A stretch of DNA of 64,000 nucleotides, taken from assembly GCA_028819235.1 (NCBI GenBank), contig JAPPMC010000095.1, forward strand, positions 47,309 to 111,308, given 5' to 3'. Of the stretch, positions 1-9,055 are shown piece after piece. The position numbers and the translations under genes were made by a program. The notes under the pieces were generated by a model, which saw only the letters and a list, made by a program, of their open reading frames with translations, did no database searches and was not told the DNA's origin. Position 1 is the first letter of the stretch. Every line of letters begins with the position of its first letter. The stretch is from Bryobacterales bacterium (GTDB lineage: Bacteria > Acidobacteriota > Terriglobia > Bryobacterales > UBA6623).

Positions 1-489
1 CAGCCACGGCTACTCACGCATCCCCCGCCAATAGGGACCGCTTGTTCCCGAAGAGGATCTCCCGATTGTTCCAACTCCACCCGAGGCCTGGGCTCGGCGC
101 GCCGCAGGCGGCTGGCCGTCGCTCTTGATCGGGTCAGCCTCGTCTGGCCATTCCCCCACAGGGAGCGATGTTGGGTGGGCAAGGCCCGTTTGCCGAGTCC
201 ATTGGATGCGCTCGGCCGCATTGTGTAGTGAGGGTCCGCAATGGTCCCCTCGGCTGCGTACCCGCCGACGGCATGCCGACGCTCCACCCGTTCCAGAATG
301 AAGACGACCCGAGACCAACAAAGTCAGCGGGAATCGAGGCCCTCCTTCCCGATGCTCTGCCGGTCATTGGCTCTTCACAGGAACGCGCCCTCACGTCCGG
401 GCCGTTAGGATTGATTCTAGGGTTTGAGCAGCGCTGCCAGAGGCGTTTCCTCCGCCGTGAAGCGACTAGGCGGATTCTGCGAACGGACA
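1..489. other. Left-edge stretch without a supportable gene
   Basis: About 490 bases upstream of the first credible gene. Open frames exist on both strands, but none shows a recognisable motif, a good ribosome binding site or a protein-like composition. It may hold the promoter of the gene that starts at 490. I see no clear -35/-10 pair, repeat or RNA gene. Confidence 0.4.
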
Positions 490-3400
490 ATGAAGGGTAC
501 GGCAGGATTGCACATCGGCTGGCCCTCAAGCAGTCTGCCCAACCTCGGGCCCACGCTCGCGCTGTGCTTTCTCATTCCCTCGTCGCAGTTTCCGGGGCTT
601 GCGGCCCCGATCCTTGCGCCCGATTCGGGACGTGTTGCGTGCGGAGCGCCCCGCCATGCCAGCGAGCCGCTCGTCCTGCACCTACAGCGTTCAGTGGAAC
701 GGACGCAGGACGGACCGCGCCTCATGGAGCCTCCTGCGGAGCCTCCCGCCGATGTGGGGGACATTGCCGTCATCGAAGCGTCGAGCGAAATCTGGGCACC
801 GGAGCGGGAGTTCGACCTGTCCGGATCGACCGTTTCGATCACCCCGGAGGGAGAGACGTTTAGGGTCCAGTCGGCCAGCGTTCCTGGAGGTGTGCCGATC
901 AGCGAGATCGGAATCTGGCTGGACCTTGAGGACGATGACTCGGCCTTGATCGACCTGCCGTTCGAGTTCCCGTTCTACGGGCGGACTTACGGCCAGGTCT
1001 ACGTGCAGTCAGACGGCAATTTGACATTCCTCTTTCCTGAGGCAAGGTCCGATCCGCGCACCTACACGCGCGCCGCGTTCGGTCCGCCGCGGATCTGTCC
1101 CCTCTTTAAGGATCTCGATCCCAGCGTGGGCGGTAGGGTCCGCGTCGACGCGCGCCCGGACGCTGTCACGGTTTCGTGGGTGGAAGTGCCGGTCTTCTCC
1201 GAGTCCAACTCTGGCCGCCCGCAGACGTTCCAGGTCACGCTCGGGGCAGGAGGGGGCATTGAGTTCCGCTACGGAGACGTGGACGTACCCAACGCGGTGG
1301 TCGGTCTGTTCACGGGCAACGCAAGCAGCGGCGTCGATGTCGTGGACTGGAGCGAAGGCGACGGCGCAGAGCTCGATTCCGCCAACATAGTGGCGGAAGT
1401 GTTCGTCGAGGAACAAACCCTTGACGAGTTCGCCATTTCGCACTCCTTCTTCCGAGGCCACGAGGACGCGTACGACGTCTTGGTCGTATTCAACGACATT
1501 GGAATCGATGCCAGCCGGTACTCCTTCGCGCATCAGTTCACCGTGCGCAACGAGGTCAAGGGAGTGGGTGACTTCGATGGGAACTATGGCACGGTGTTCG
1601 GATCGCGCACGCGGCTTTCCTCATTCGTCAACATGGGCCCGCTTACGCAGTACCCGCCAGGTCCCACAGACCCGATTCCGGGACTGCTCGGGGACACGAT
1701 GCTGACAGTACTGGCCCACGAGGTGGGCCATCGACACTTGGCATATCCGCACTTCGTCGATCCGGAAACCGGCGAGGACTCGGACCAGCTGCTGGGGCGT
1801 CAGGACGCACACTGGAGCTTCTTCTTCAGCTCGGAGGCTTCCGTTGTGGAAGGGAATTCCATCGTCGACAACGGGCGTTTCGCCAGCCCGCGGTTCGTGA
1901 CCGGTGTGCCCAGCCAGCGCTACTCAAAGCTGGACCAGTACCTGATGGGCCTGCTGGATCCGTCGGAAGTGCCGGCCTTCTTCTTGGTTACCTCTCCGGT
2001 CACGCCCAGGACGGATTTCCGTCCCGGGCTCCGGTTCGGATCTCCGGCGCGTTCCCCGGAGGAGGGCATTGAGTTCGACGGCGTCAGGAAGGACTTGCGG
2101 GTCGAAGACATCGTGCTCAAAGAGGGGCCGAGACGTCCCGACTGGACGGTCGCTCAGCGGCACTTCAGGCACGCCTTCGCCCTTGTCGTGCCCGAAGGCG
2201 AGCAGCCCAAGCCGCAGTCTCTGTCCACCCTCCAGGATCTCCGGCGGGAATGGCTTGCCTTCTTCGAGTCCAACTTCGGCGCACGGGCGTCGGCCGCAAC
2301 CGGGGTGGCCAGAATGCTGCACCTCTCAACGTGGCCGGCCGCCGGGCTGATCGCAGGATCTTCGGGTTCTGCACAGGTTGAGATCGGTGCTCCGCTCGAG
2401 ACGGACTTCGACGTGAATCTGCGCCTCGACACCGCGATCGCGACGATTCCGGCGGTCGTGACCATCCCGGCCGGCGAGGTGAGGGTGGCCTTCGAACTGG
2501 AGGGCCTGTCTCCGGGAACTGCAACTCTGTTTGCGGAGGCGCCCGTCGCTGGCTATTCCCGGGCTGTGACGCGGCTCGTCGTTCGCGAAGATCGTGTTGG
2601 CCTAGAACTTGAGGCCGGCCAGCCAGAGCAACTGTACGGCGTGGCGAACAGGCCAGCGACATTGCGATTCCGCGTCCGTGACAACAATCTCGTCCACTAC
2701 AGCGGTGTCGAGATGGAGTTATGCGCGACAGGCTATGAGGATTGCCCGGCCGCCACAGCTGTCACTGACGGTAGGGGCGTGGCGCTTATCCATTGGCCAT
2801 TCGTCGACTCGGCGTCCGAGCAGACACTCACCGTGCAGATCGCCGGGCTGCCGGATGTCCGGTTGGAGACGGATGCGGCCGTGGCTCTCGAGATACCAAT
2901 GCTCGACCCGCTTATGGCCGCGAACGCCGCCAGCGGCGCCGTTCTTGGCGAAGGGCAGGGCTTCGCGCCCGGGAGTCTTATAACGGTTTCGGGAATTGGG
3001 TTGGCGGCTGAAGAACAGGTGTACGGCACTCGCCTCCTGCCGATTGAGCCAGAGGACGGGGACGATCCCCTGCCGGCGCCTCCATCGCTTCCGCGCGAGC
3101 TTGCCGGCACGCGCGTCAGTGTCGGAGGTGTTGCCGCGCCATTGACCAGCGTGTCCCCGCTGGCCGTCACCCTCCAAGTGCCCTTCGGGGTGGCCACCGA
3201 CCGGGCCCGCATCGTGGCGACGACGCCATTTGGCTCGGCCCCCGCCATTGAGATCCCTATCGCCCCGGTCCATCCGGGAATCTTCCCCAATCGGATTGTT
3301 GGCGGGACGCTGGAAGGGTCTCCGCCAGAGTTTCGCCCGGTCGACGGCCTGCCGGTTGCAGGCGGCGCAATCGCGCTGTATTGCACGGGGCTGGGTGCGG

Positions 3401-3645
3401 TCAGCCCTCCCGGCCGCACGGGCCGTCCGGGCTTGGCCCACCCCCTCCAAGAGGTGGTAGCCCGAATCCGGGCTTGGATTGACGGCGAGTCGGCCGGTGT
3501 CGCCGCCTGCGCCTTGGACACCGAAGACGTCGGATTCTACAAGATCCTCCTGCGCCTGCCGAGCGGCCTGAGTGCTGGGTCCCATTCGGTATGGATCTCG
3601 GCGGACGGTCAGGCCAGCAACAGGGTCCGATTCGAGTCTCGCTAG
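490..3645 (+). CDS. Secreted HEXXH metallopeptidase-like protein with TIGR03437-type C-terminus
   Basis: Large exported protein of 1051 residues. The start at 490 (ATG) is chosen because it places a signal-like hydrophobic stretch (LALCFLIPSSQFPGLAAP) near the N-terminus; the frame is open further upstream. Residues about 130-270 contain FPFYGRTYGQVYV...DGNLTF, typical of nidogen/PA14-like beta domains in bacterial surface proteins. A zinc-peptidase signature HEVGHR lies at about residue 410, followed by HLAYPHF. Beta-sandwich-like segments follow. The last 240 residues start with AANAASGAVLGEGQGFAPGS and contain GTGLGAVSPPG, the pattern of the TIGR03437 domain abundant in Solibacter relatives. 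It probably acts outside the cell or on its surface; the substrate is unknown. The third metal ligand is not identified, so peptidase activity is inference. The next gene starts 2 bases after its stop. Confidence 0.8.
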   Translation: MKGTAGLHIGWPSSSLPNLGPTLALCFLIPSSQFPGLAAPILAPDSGRVACGAPRHASEPLVLHLQRSVERTQDGPRLMEPPAEPPADVGDIAVIEASSEIWAPEREFDLSGSTVSITPEGETFRVQSASVPGGVPISEIGIWLDLEDDDSALIDLPFEFPFYGRTYGQVYVQSDGNLTFLFPEARSDPRTYTRAAFGPPRICPLFKDLDPSVGGRVRVDARPDAVTVSWVEVPVFSESNSGRPQTFQVTLGAGGGIEFRYGDVDVPNAVVGLFTGNASSGVDVVDWSEGDGAELDSANIVAEVFVEEQTLDEFAISHSFFRGHEDAYDVLVVFNDIGIDASRYSFAHQFTVRNEVKGVGDFDGNYGTVFGSRTRLSSFVNMGPLTQYPPGPTDPIPGLLGDTMLTVLAHEVGHRHLAYPHFVDPETGEDSDQLLGRQDAHWSFFFSSEASVVEGNSIVDNGRFASPRFVTGVPSQRYSKLDQYLMGLLDPSEVPAFFLVTSPVTPRTDFRPGLRFGSPARSPEEGIEFDGVRKDLRVEDIVLKEGPRRPDWTVAQRHFRHAFALVVPEGEQPKPQSLSTLQDLRREWLAFFESNFGARASAATGVARMLHLSTWPAAGLIAGSSGSAQVEIGAPLETDFDVNLRLDTAIATIPAVVTIPAGEVRVAFELEGLSPGTATLFAEAPVAGYSRAVTRLVVREDRVGLELEAGQPEQLYGVANRPATLRFRVRDNNLVHYSGVEMELCATGYEDCPAATAVTDGRGVALIHWPFVDSASEQTLTVQIAGLPDVRLETDAAVALEIPMLDPLMAANAASGAVLGEGQGFAPGSLITVSGIGLAAEEQVYGTRLLPIEPEDGDDPLPAPPSLPRELAGTRVSVGGVAAPLTSVSPLAVTLQVPFGVATDRARIVATTPFGSAPAIEIPIAPVHPGIFPNRIVGGTLEGSPPEFRPVDGLPVAGGAIALYCTGLGAVSPPGRTGRPGLAHPLQEVVARIRAWIDGESAGVAACALDTEDVGFYKILLRLPSGLSAGSHSVWISADGQASNRVRFESR

Positions 3646-3647
3646 CC

Positions 3648-4385
3648 GTGGCACAGTCGCGCCTGAGCCCTAAGAGCGCCCCTTCCCGTCGCTCGCTATC
3701 GGGGCCGGTGCTGCGCTGGGGACTCGCGACGCTCCTGCTGGCGGCCGCCGTGCTGGTGCCTTTCTGGCTGCTCGACGAGCCGCTGGCCACGGCCACCGGA
3801 GAGTTGCTCATGCCGGGTTCGAGCTGGGCGGTCACCGCCTCGCTGGTCGTGCTGCTCCTGGCGGCCGATGTGCTGCTCCCGGTTCCTTCCAGCCTGGTGC
3901 TGACCGCCTCTGGCCTGTTGCTGGGCATGCTTCCGGGCCTGGCTGCCGGTTGGGTTGGCCTGCAGTGCGGGGCGTTGGTCGGGTATGCGCTTGGCCGGTT
4001 TGCCGGCTCGAGAATCGCGGTGCGCCTTGTGGGCGCGGATGAACTCGATCGCGCCTCGCGGGCATGGCGGCGGTGGGGGGATGCGGCTTTGGTCGCCGCG
4101 CGCGCAGTTCCGGTGCTGGCCGAGAGCACGGTGGTGCTTGCGGGAGTTGCAGGGATGCCGCCGGCCCGCTTCGCCCTGCTTGCCGGCTGCTCGAATGCCG
4201 GTATTGCCGCCGTCTATGCCGGAGTGGGTGCCCGTGCTCGCGGGCTTCACGGATTCCTCGCCGCATTTGCGGCTGCGCTGCTAGTTCCTGGGGCCCTCAT
4301 GCTGGCCGCTCGTTATGCCACGGTCGTCCTGCCGGGCGGCAAGCGCGGGTCCGTTCCCGGCAGCGGCCACGGGGAGGGCTCTTGA
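3648..4385 (+). CDS. VTT/DedA-like (SNARE-associated) membrane protein
   Basis: A 245-residue integral membrane protein. The GTG start at 3648 lies 2 bases after the upstream stop, so translation is probably coupled. Hydrophobic segments occur at about residues 20-40, 60-85, 85-110, 160-185 and 195-220. The middle segment has the Gly-rich layout of VTT domains (LLGMLPGLAAGWVGLQCGAL...YALGRFAG) followed by an amphipathic region and AARAVPVLAE, resembling the F/G-x-R-x-x-P motif of DedA proteins. Family members are linked to lipid scrambling and membrane homeostasis; the substrate here is unknown. The C-terminus is polar and Gly-rich. It overlaps the next gene by 4 bases. Confidence 0.7.
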   Translation: MAQSRLSPKSAPSRRSLSGPVLRWGLATLLLAAAVLVPFWLLDEPLATATGELLMPGSSWAVTASLVVLLLAADVLLPVPSSLVLTASGLLLGMLPGLAAGWVGLQCGALVGYALGRFAGSRIAVRLVGADELDRASRAWRRWGDAALVAARAVPVLAESTVVLAGVAGMPPARFALLAGCSNAGIAAVYAGVGARARGLHGFLAAFAAALLVPGALMLAARYATVVLPGGKRGSVPGSGHGEGS

Positions 4386-5215
4386 GCCACCGTGCGGCCG
4401 CAGCCGGTTCTTCCGAGGTTGCAGAAGGGCGGGGGGGCCCGCTCCTGACGCTTACGACGGACTTTGGGCTTCGCGACCACTACGTGGGCGTGATGAAGGG
4501 GGTCATCGCCGGGATCGCGCCGGAAGTGGGGGTGATTGACATAACCCACGACGTGCCGGCATTCAGCATTCCCGAGGGCGCCTTTGCGATCCTGCAGGCC
4601 TATCGCTGGTTTCCGAGCGGCACGGCCCACGTGGTCGTGGTGGACCCCGGCGTGGGCTCGCACCGAAACGCCGTCGCCGCCCGCGCCGGTGGCCACGTGT
4701 TCGTTGCGCCCGACAATGGTGTGCTGTCATTCGTGTTCGAGCGCCATCCGGAGTTTGAGGTGCGCGCGATCGATACAAGGCATGGCCTCGCGGAGATCAG
4801 CCGCACCTTCCACGGCAGGGACCTCTTCGCCCCGGCGGCTGCGCGCCTCATGGCCGGGCTGCGATTCGACCAAGTGGGGCCCAGAGTGCGTGAGCCCGTG
4901 ATGCTGCATTCCATGGAGCCCACCGCCCGCCGTGGCCGCGTGCTGCACGTAGATCGCTTCGGGAACTTGGTGACCAACTTCCGTGCCGGCCAGCTGGGAA
5001 GTCGTGAGGGCCTGCAATTGGGGTCGGCGTCGGTCTTCGTGAGGGTCGAGTCCTATGCCGAGGCTCCGGCCGGCGACCCATTCCTGATCGAGGGCAGCAG
5101 CGGTTATCTGGAGGTCTCCGCCAATCGGGCAAGTGCGGCACAACTGCTCGGCGTGCGCGCCGGTGCGGAGATCGCGATCTGCCCGCCTGACGGCGGCAAT
5201 TCGCGGGAGCCCTAA
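4382..5215 (+). CDS. SAM hydrolase / DUF62-family enzyme
   Basis: A 277-residue protein of the SAM-dependent fluorinase/chlorinase/hydroxide adenosyltransferase family. Conserved blocks are visible: LTLTTDFGLRDHYVGVMKGVI near residue 22, IDITHDVPAFSI, VVVVDPGVGS, APDNGVLS, TFHGRDLFAP and HVDRFGNLVTN. Most bacterial members hydrolyse S-adenosylmethionine to adenosine and methionine rather than halogenate it, so hydrolase is the safer reading. A TTG start at 4382 is preferred: it overlaps the preceding TGA (TTGA), and GGGGAGGG lies about 6 bases upstream. The gene ends 4 bases inside the convergent M23 peptidase gene. Confidence 0.85.
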   Translation: MSHRAAAAGSSEVAEGRGGPLLTLTTDFGLRDHYVGVMKGVIAGIAPEVGVIDITHDVPAFSIPEGAFAILQAYRWFPSGTAHVVVVDPGVGSHRNAVAARAGGHVFVAPDNGVLSFVFERHPEFEVRAIDTRHGLAEISRTFHGRDLFAPAAARLMAGLRFDQVGPRVREPVMLHSMEPTARRGRVLHVDRFGNLVTNFRAGQLGSREGLQLGSASVFVRVESYAEAPAGDPFLIEGSSGYLEVSANRASAAQLLGVRAGAEIAICPPDGGNSREP

Positions 5216-6072
5216 TCGGTCAGCCGGGTCGGCTCGACGAAGTTGCGGGCTCGGAGGTACTTGTAGGGATTCACCGTCAGGCCCTTGTATGTCACCTCAT
5301 AGTGCACATGGTTGCCCGTCGTGCGCCCCGTGGCACCGACCGAACCGATGACTTCGCCCCGGCGGACAACCTGTCCGACGCGCACCAAAGAGTCCTTGAG
5401 GTGCCCGTAGCGGGTGCCGAAGCCAGCTCGGCCGTGGCTGATGGTGATCGTCCGTCCCAAGCCGCCGGATTCCCATCCAGAGCCCACGACAATCCCATCC
5501 GCGGTCGCCCAGACGGGGGTGCCATTCGGCGCGCTGATGTCCATGCCCGGATGGAATGCCGAACTGCCGCTGAAAGGATCCGTCCGCCTTCCGAAGGCGC
5601 TGGTGATCCTCCCACGGACCGGCCAGATCGATGGAGTCGTGTTGGCCAGCAGTTCGGTTGCCGAACCGCGGTCGATCGTCGCCTGCAGCCGATCGAACTG
5701 GCTCAGCGAGGTGTAGTACAGCGAAGGAGCGTCCCCTCCCAAGCCTGGGTGCGCCGCCGCGCCGTCACGGCGAATGCCGTACGCGATGGATACGTGGTAG
5801 GCGAGTGACGAGAGCGACTCGATCTGCCGGCCCCGCTCGTCGATGGTCAGGGCCATGCTCTGACCTACCGCCCTCAGCGCCTCATTCTCGGCGTTGAGCC
5901 GCCGGTTCTCGGTGGTCGCCCGGTAGAATTCCGCGGCAAAGCCCAGCAGGGCGACAAGACTTATCCCCGCTGCGACCAAGGCGCCATGAATCGCGCGGTT
6001 CGATAGGCTGACCCTGCCAATCCGGCCCAGCTTCGGGTGGGCGACAATGAACAGGAATCGGTCTGCTCTCAT
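5212..6072 (-). CDS. M23 family metallopeptidase (LytM type)
   Basis: A 286-residue cell-envelope protein. One N-terminal membrane anchor (about residues 28-50) is followed by a short coiled-coil-prone segment rich in E, N, R and L (about 52-90). The C-terminal half is a peptidase_M23 domain with zinc ligands visible in HPGMDIS (H and D) and HVHYE (HxH), plus the usual GRITSAFGRRTDPF entry and GNHVHYE exit. Such enzymes cut peptidoglycan cross-bridges or, when degenerate, activate amidases. Here all metal ligands are present, so it may be active. It is convergent with the SAM hydrolase gene and divergent from thiL across a 150-base gap. Confidence 0.88.
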   Translation of the reverse strand: MRADRFLFIVAHPKLGRIGRVSLSNRAIHGALVAAGISLVALLGFAAEFYRATTENRRLNAENEALRAVGQSMALTIDERGRQIESLSSLAYHVSIAYGIRRDGAAAHPGLGGDAPSLYYTSLSQFDRLQATIDRGSATELLANTTPSIWPVRGRITSAFGRRTDPFSGSSAFHPGMDISAPNGTPVWATADGIVVGSGWESGGLGRTITISHGRAGFGTRYGHLKDSLVRVGQVVRRGEVIGSVGATGRTTGNHVHYEVTYKGLTVNPYKYLRARNFVEPTRLTD

Positions 6073-6222
6073 CGGGCTCAGCTCGCTCGAGGTAGGTGTT
6101 CGATCGACACGGAAAACACCATATGTGGCGGGCCGTGGGAAGACACTCTCGCTAGGCCAGCAAGATCAACTATGTTACATAAACCGAATCTGCCGTGTCA
6201 ATGCCCGACCACGTCCGGGGCC

Positions 6223-7164
6223 ATGCGAGAAGCGCGCATTATTGAGAGAATCGAGTCGCTCTGGGGCGCACTGCCGGACAGCGCTGGGGTGGTTCGCGGC
6301 GATGATTGCGCGGTCCTGGAACTGCCGGGGCTGGCACATGACCTGCTGATCACGACCGACCAGATCGTAGAGGGCACCCACTTCGTCTGGGGTCGCCATT
6401 CCCCGCGCGATCTGGGCCGCAAGGCGCTGGTCAGATCCCTCAGTGACGTGGCTGCCATGGGCGGCTGGCCGCTGTTCTTGGCGCAGACGGTGTGCCTTCC
6501 CGCGAAGGCATTGGCGGGAGACTGGCATGACAAGTTTCAGCAGGGTCTGCGGCAGGCTGCGACCGAGGCAGGTGTGCCCGGCCTGGCATTGCTGGGCGGG
6601 GACGTCTCCAGCGGGGAGCGCTTTGTCGCGACTGTCACGCTCGTAGGCCGGGCCAAGCCCGGCCGCGCTCTGTTGCGCTGCGGTGCGCGGCCCGGCGACG
6701 GGCTGTTCGTCTCCGGAATGCTTGGTGGCTCCATCCTCGGCCTGCGCCGGCTCTTGGAGGAGACCGATACCGATAGGCGGGACGCTGCGGTCCGCAGGCA
6801 CTGCGCCCCGTCAGCGAGAATCGCCTTGGGTCTCCAGCTCGCGGAAGTCCCCGCGACGGCCGCCATCGACGTGAGCGACGGCCTCGGGCTGGACTTGAGC
6901 CGGCTGGCCGAGGCCAGCGGAGTGATGGCCGTTGTCGAGCAGGGTGCCGTTCCGGTCTTCCCCGGGGCCTCTCACGACGAGGCCTTGAGTTCGGGTGAGG
7001 AGTACGAGCTGCTTTTCACGCTGCCCGCCGGGACGCAACCTCCAGAGGCCCATGCCGTATCCCGGATCGGCTGGATCGAGCGGGGTGCAGGAGCCTGGGT
7101 CCAGGACTCTGGAGGCCGGCGTCGCCTTGATGCTGCCGGCTTCTCGCACTTCGCGGCGGGTTAG
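6223..7164 (+). CDS. thiL: Thiamine-monophosphate kinase
   Basis: A 313-residue enzyme, close to the usual ThiL length. It phosphorylates thiamine monophosphate to thiamine pyrophosphate with ATP in the cytoplasm. Family motifs in order: GDDCAVLELPG (metal/nucleotide), TTDQIVEGTHF, GRKALVRSLSDVAAMGG, LLGGDVSSG and AIDVSDGLGLDLSRLAE. ATG at 6223 is chosen because the homologous N-terminus (AR IIERIESLW) begins there; the longer upstream frame carries no conserved sequence. No THI-box riboswitch is recognisable upstream. The gene ends 4 bases inside the convergent symporter gene. Confidence 0.93.
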   Translation: MREARIIERIESLWGALPDSAGVVRGDDCAVLELPGLAHDLLITTDQIVEGTHFVWGRHSPRDLGRKALVRSLSDVAAMGGWPLFLAQTVCLPAKALAGDWHDKFQQGLRQAATEAGVPGLALLGGDVSSGERFVATVTLVGRAKPGRALLRCGARPGDGLFVSGMLGGSILGLRRLLEETDTDRRDAAVRRHCAPSARIALGLQLAEVPATAAIDVSDGLGLDLSRLAEASGVMAVVEQGAVPVFPGASHDEALSSGEEYELLFTLPAGTQPPEAHAVSRIGWIERGAGAWVQDSGGRRRLDAAGFSHFAAG

Positions 7165-8633
7165 ACGTCCATCAGGGCGTCGATGTCTGGGGCTAGCTTC
7201 CGAGGGCGGGTCGCCAGCGAGACCAGAACGAACACAACTGTGGAGGCCAGCAGCGCTACGGCGCCGACGGCCAGCCCCGGCGGCAGGAGGCTGAGGCCGT
7301 TGCGCGCCGACATTTCCAGCGTGAAGTTGAGCGCGATGCTGGTGGCGATCGATGCCACGCAGGCCTGACCGGTCGCGCGTTTCCAGTTCAGTCCGATGCA
7401 GATGCTGGGGACAATTGCAGCTGCGAAAGTTCCCCACCCGAACGTGCCTAGCAGCGCAATCAAGCTCTCCATATAGAGCGCGAACAGGGCGGATAGCAGC
7501 AGCAGGCACCCTGTCGCAACACGGGACCAGAACAGCTCGCCCTTGAGGGGCCTGCCCAGAACCGCCATCGGCACGTCACGCACAACCGCTGCCGCGCCGA
7601 GGTTGAGGAACGAGTCCGCGGTCGACATGATCGCGGCCAGCAGGCCGGCGAACACGAGGCCTGCCAGCAGTTCCGGGGTGTAGTACAGCAGGAACGTTGG
7701 TGCGGCCAGGTCCGGGTTCTCCAGCTCGGGGTGGTCGCCCCGTGCTACCACTGTGCGCATCGCCAGACCGACGCCCATCCACAGCGTCGCTAGCACGAGA
7801 TAGCTGGAGCCTGTAGCCAGGGCGCTCCAGCGCAACCGCCGGACATCCTTAAGCATCATGAGCTTAGTGATGAAGTGGGGCTGCCCGGCTGCGCCAAGGC
7901 CGAACAGCAGCATCCAGCTGAGGGCAGCCAGATCGCCGCGCGTGCCCCATGGACCGAAATACTCCGGATCCATGGCCCAGAGTGTCTGGGTCATCGACTC
8001 CAGACCGCCGCCAACCTTGAGGCACTGGGCGAGCACGGCGATGGCCGCGCCCAACATCAGAACTCCCTGGAAAAGGTCGGTGTAGACCCCGGCCACAATG
8101 CCCCCAGCGATCGAGTAGAAGGCCAGCACGCCGAGGCCGATGGCCAAGGCGGTCAGCAGGTCAATTCCCAGCACTGCCTGCAGGACTGTGCCGATGGCCA
8201 GCACCTGCGTGCCCAGGTAGCCGATCACTCCTAGGAAAATCGCCAGGCTCATCGCCAGCGCCGGGAGGATCCCCCCGTAGCGCGCCGAGACAGCTTCGGG
8301 CAGGGTCAGGATGGGACGGGCTTCCACGAGGAGCCGCAGACGCTTGCCCGTCAGGACGTAGGTGGTCGGAAGACTGAAGGCGCACACGAAGGCCATCCAC
8401 AATGAGCTCGAGCCCGACTCGTACACCAAGCCCGGCCCGCCGACGAAGCCGAATCCGCTCATGACGCTGGAGATCGAAGCCATCACGACGACCATCGGGC
8501 CTAGGGACTTGCCTGCGAGGAAGAAGTCTGCGGCCGAGGCTGTTCGTCTCATGGCCCACACGCCGATCGCGGCGCATATGCCCAGATAGCCGACCACGAA
8601 GGAGATGATCAGGCCCGAGTCCGCTGAGGGCAT
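7161..8633 (-). CDS. Sodium:solute symporter (SSS family)
   Basis: A 490-residue polytopic membrane protein with 12-13 hydrophobic helices. Family features include the N-terminal DFFLAGKSLGPMVVVMASISSVMSG block, the GGPGLVYESG loop and the typical SSS helix pattern. The transported solute cannot be read from sequence; pantothenate, sugar, acetate and amino-acid carriers share this fold. It is the last gene of a minus-strand trio, 14 bases after a small membrane protein that itself overlaps a sulfatase gene. This suggests uptake of a product released by the sulfatase, which is inference. ATG at 8633 gives a normal N-terminal first helix. Confidence 0.9.
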   Translation of the reverse strand: MPSADSGLIISFVVGYLGICAAIGVWAMRRTASAADFFLAGKSLGPMVVVMASISSVMSGFGFVGGPGLVYESGSSSLWMAFVCAFSLPTTYVLTGKRLRLLVEARPILTLPEAVSARYGGILPALAMSLAIFLGVIGYLGTQVLAIGTVLQAVLGIDLLTALAIGLGVLAFYSIAGGIVAGVYTDLFQGVLMLGAAIAVLAQCLKVGGGLESMTQTLWAMDPEYFGPWGTRGDLAALSWMLLFGLGAAGQPHFITKLMMLKDVRRLRWSALATGSSYLVLATLWMGVGLAMRTVVARGDHPELENPDLAAPTFLLYYTPELLAGLVFAGLLAAIMSTADSFLNLGAAAVVRDVPMAVLGRPLKGELFWSRVATGCLLLLSALFALYMESLIALLGTFGWGTFAAAIVPSICIGLNWKRATGQACVASIATSIALNFTLEMSARNGLSLLPPGLAVGAVALLASTVVFVLVSLATRPRKLAPDIDALMDV

Positions 8634-8647
8634 GCGTGGTCGGTGGC

Positions 8648-9055
8648 CTACTTCTTGGCGTGGCGCGAGAGGAAATCGCGCAGCCGCTGATCGGGGAGCA
8701 CCTCAGACGAGAACGTGGCTCCGTAGATCAGGCCGACTGAGAGGCCGAGAGGCGCGATGCCGTACAGCAGCATGGCCGTTCCCGGCGGTATTCCTCCCAG
8801 TGTCTGGACCGGCTCGGATGGCTTGTGGAGCCGACCGGCCAGAACCAGCAGCGCGCAGAATGCGAGTGCGAACGCCAGAAGGACCGACACGGTCCTAGCG
8901 GACGGCTGGCCCGGAGAGCGCAGCCCGAGCAGACAGAGCCCGACCAACAGAGCAACGGCGCAAATGCCGAGCGCGAGGGCGTGGCCTGAAAGCCCCGCAG
9001 CCAGAGCCGCCACGGAAACCGCGGTGAGCGCCAGCGGCAAGCCACTGGCCTTCAC
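8648..9055 (-). CDS. Small four-helix membrane protein between sulfatase and symporter
   Basis: A 135-residue protein I do not recognise as a named family. It has about four hydrophobic segments: LPLALTAVSVAALAAGL, ALALGICAVALLVGLCLLGL, TVSVLLAFALAFCALLVLAG and MLLYGIAPLGLSVGLIYG. The C-terminus is short and charged (DFLSRHAKK). The GTG start at 9055 overlaps the stop of the sulfatase (GTGA), so translation is coupled. Small membrane proteins paired with SSS carriers are known (for example YhdT with PanF), so an accessory role for the following symporter is plausible but unproven. Confidence 0.75.
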   Translation of the reverse strand: MKASGLPLALTAVSVAALAAGLSGHALALGICAVALLVGLCLLGLRSPGQPSARTVSVLLAFALAFCALLVLAGRLHKPSEPVQTLGGIPPGTAMLLYGIAPLGLSVGLIYGATFSSEVLPDQRLRDFLSRHAKK

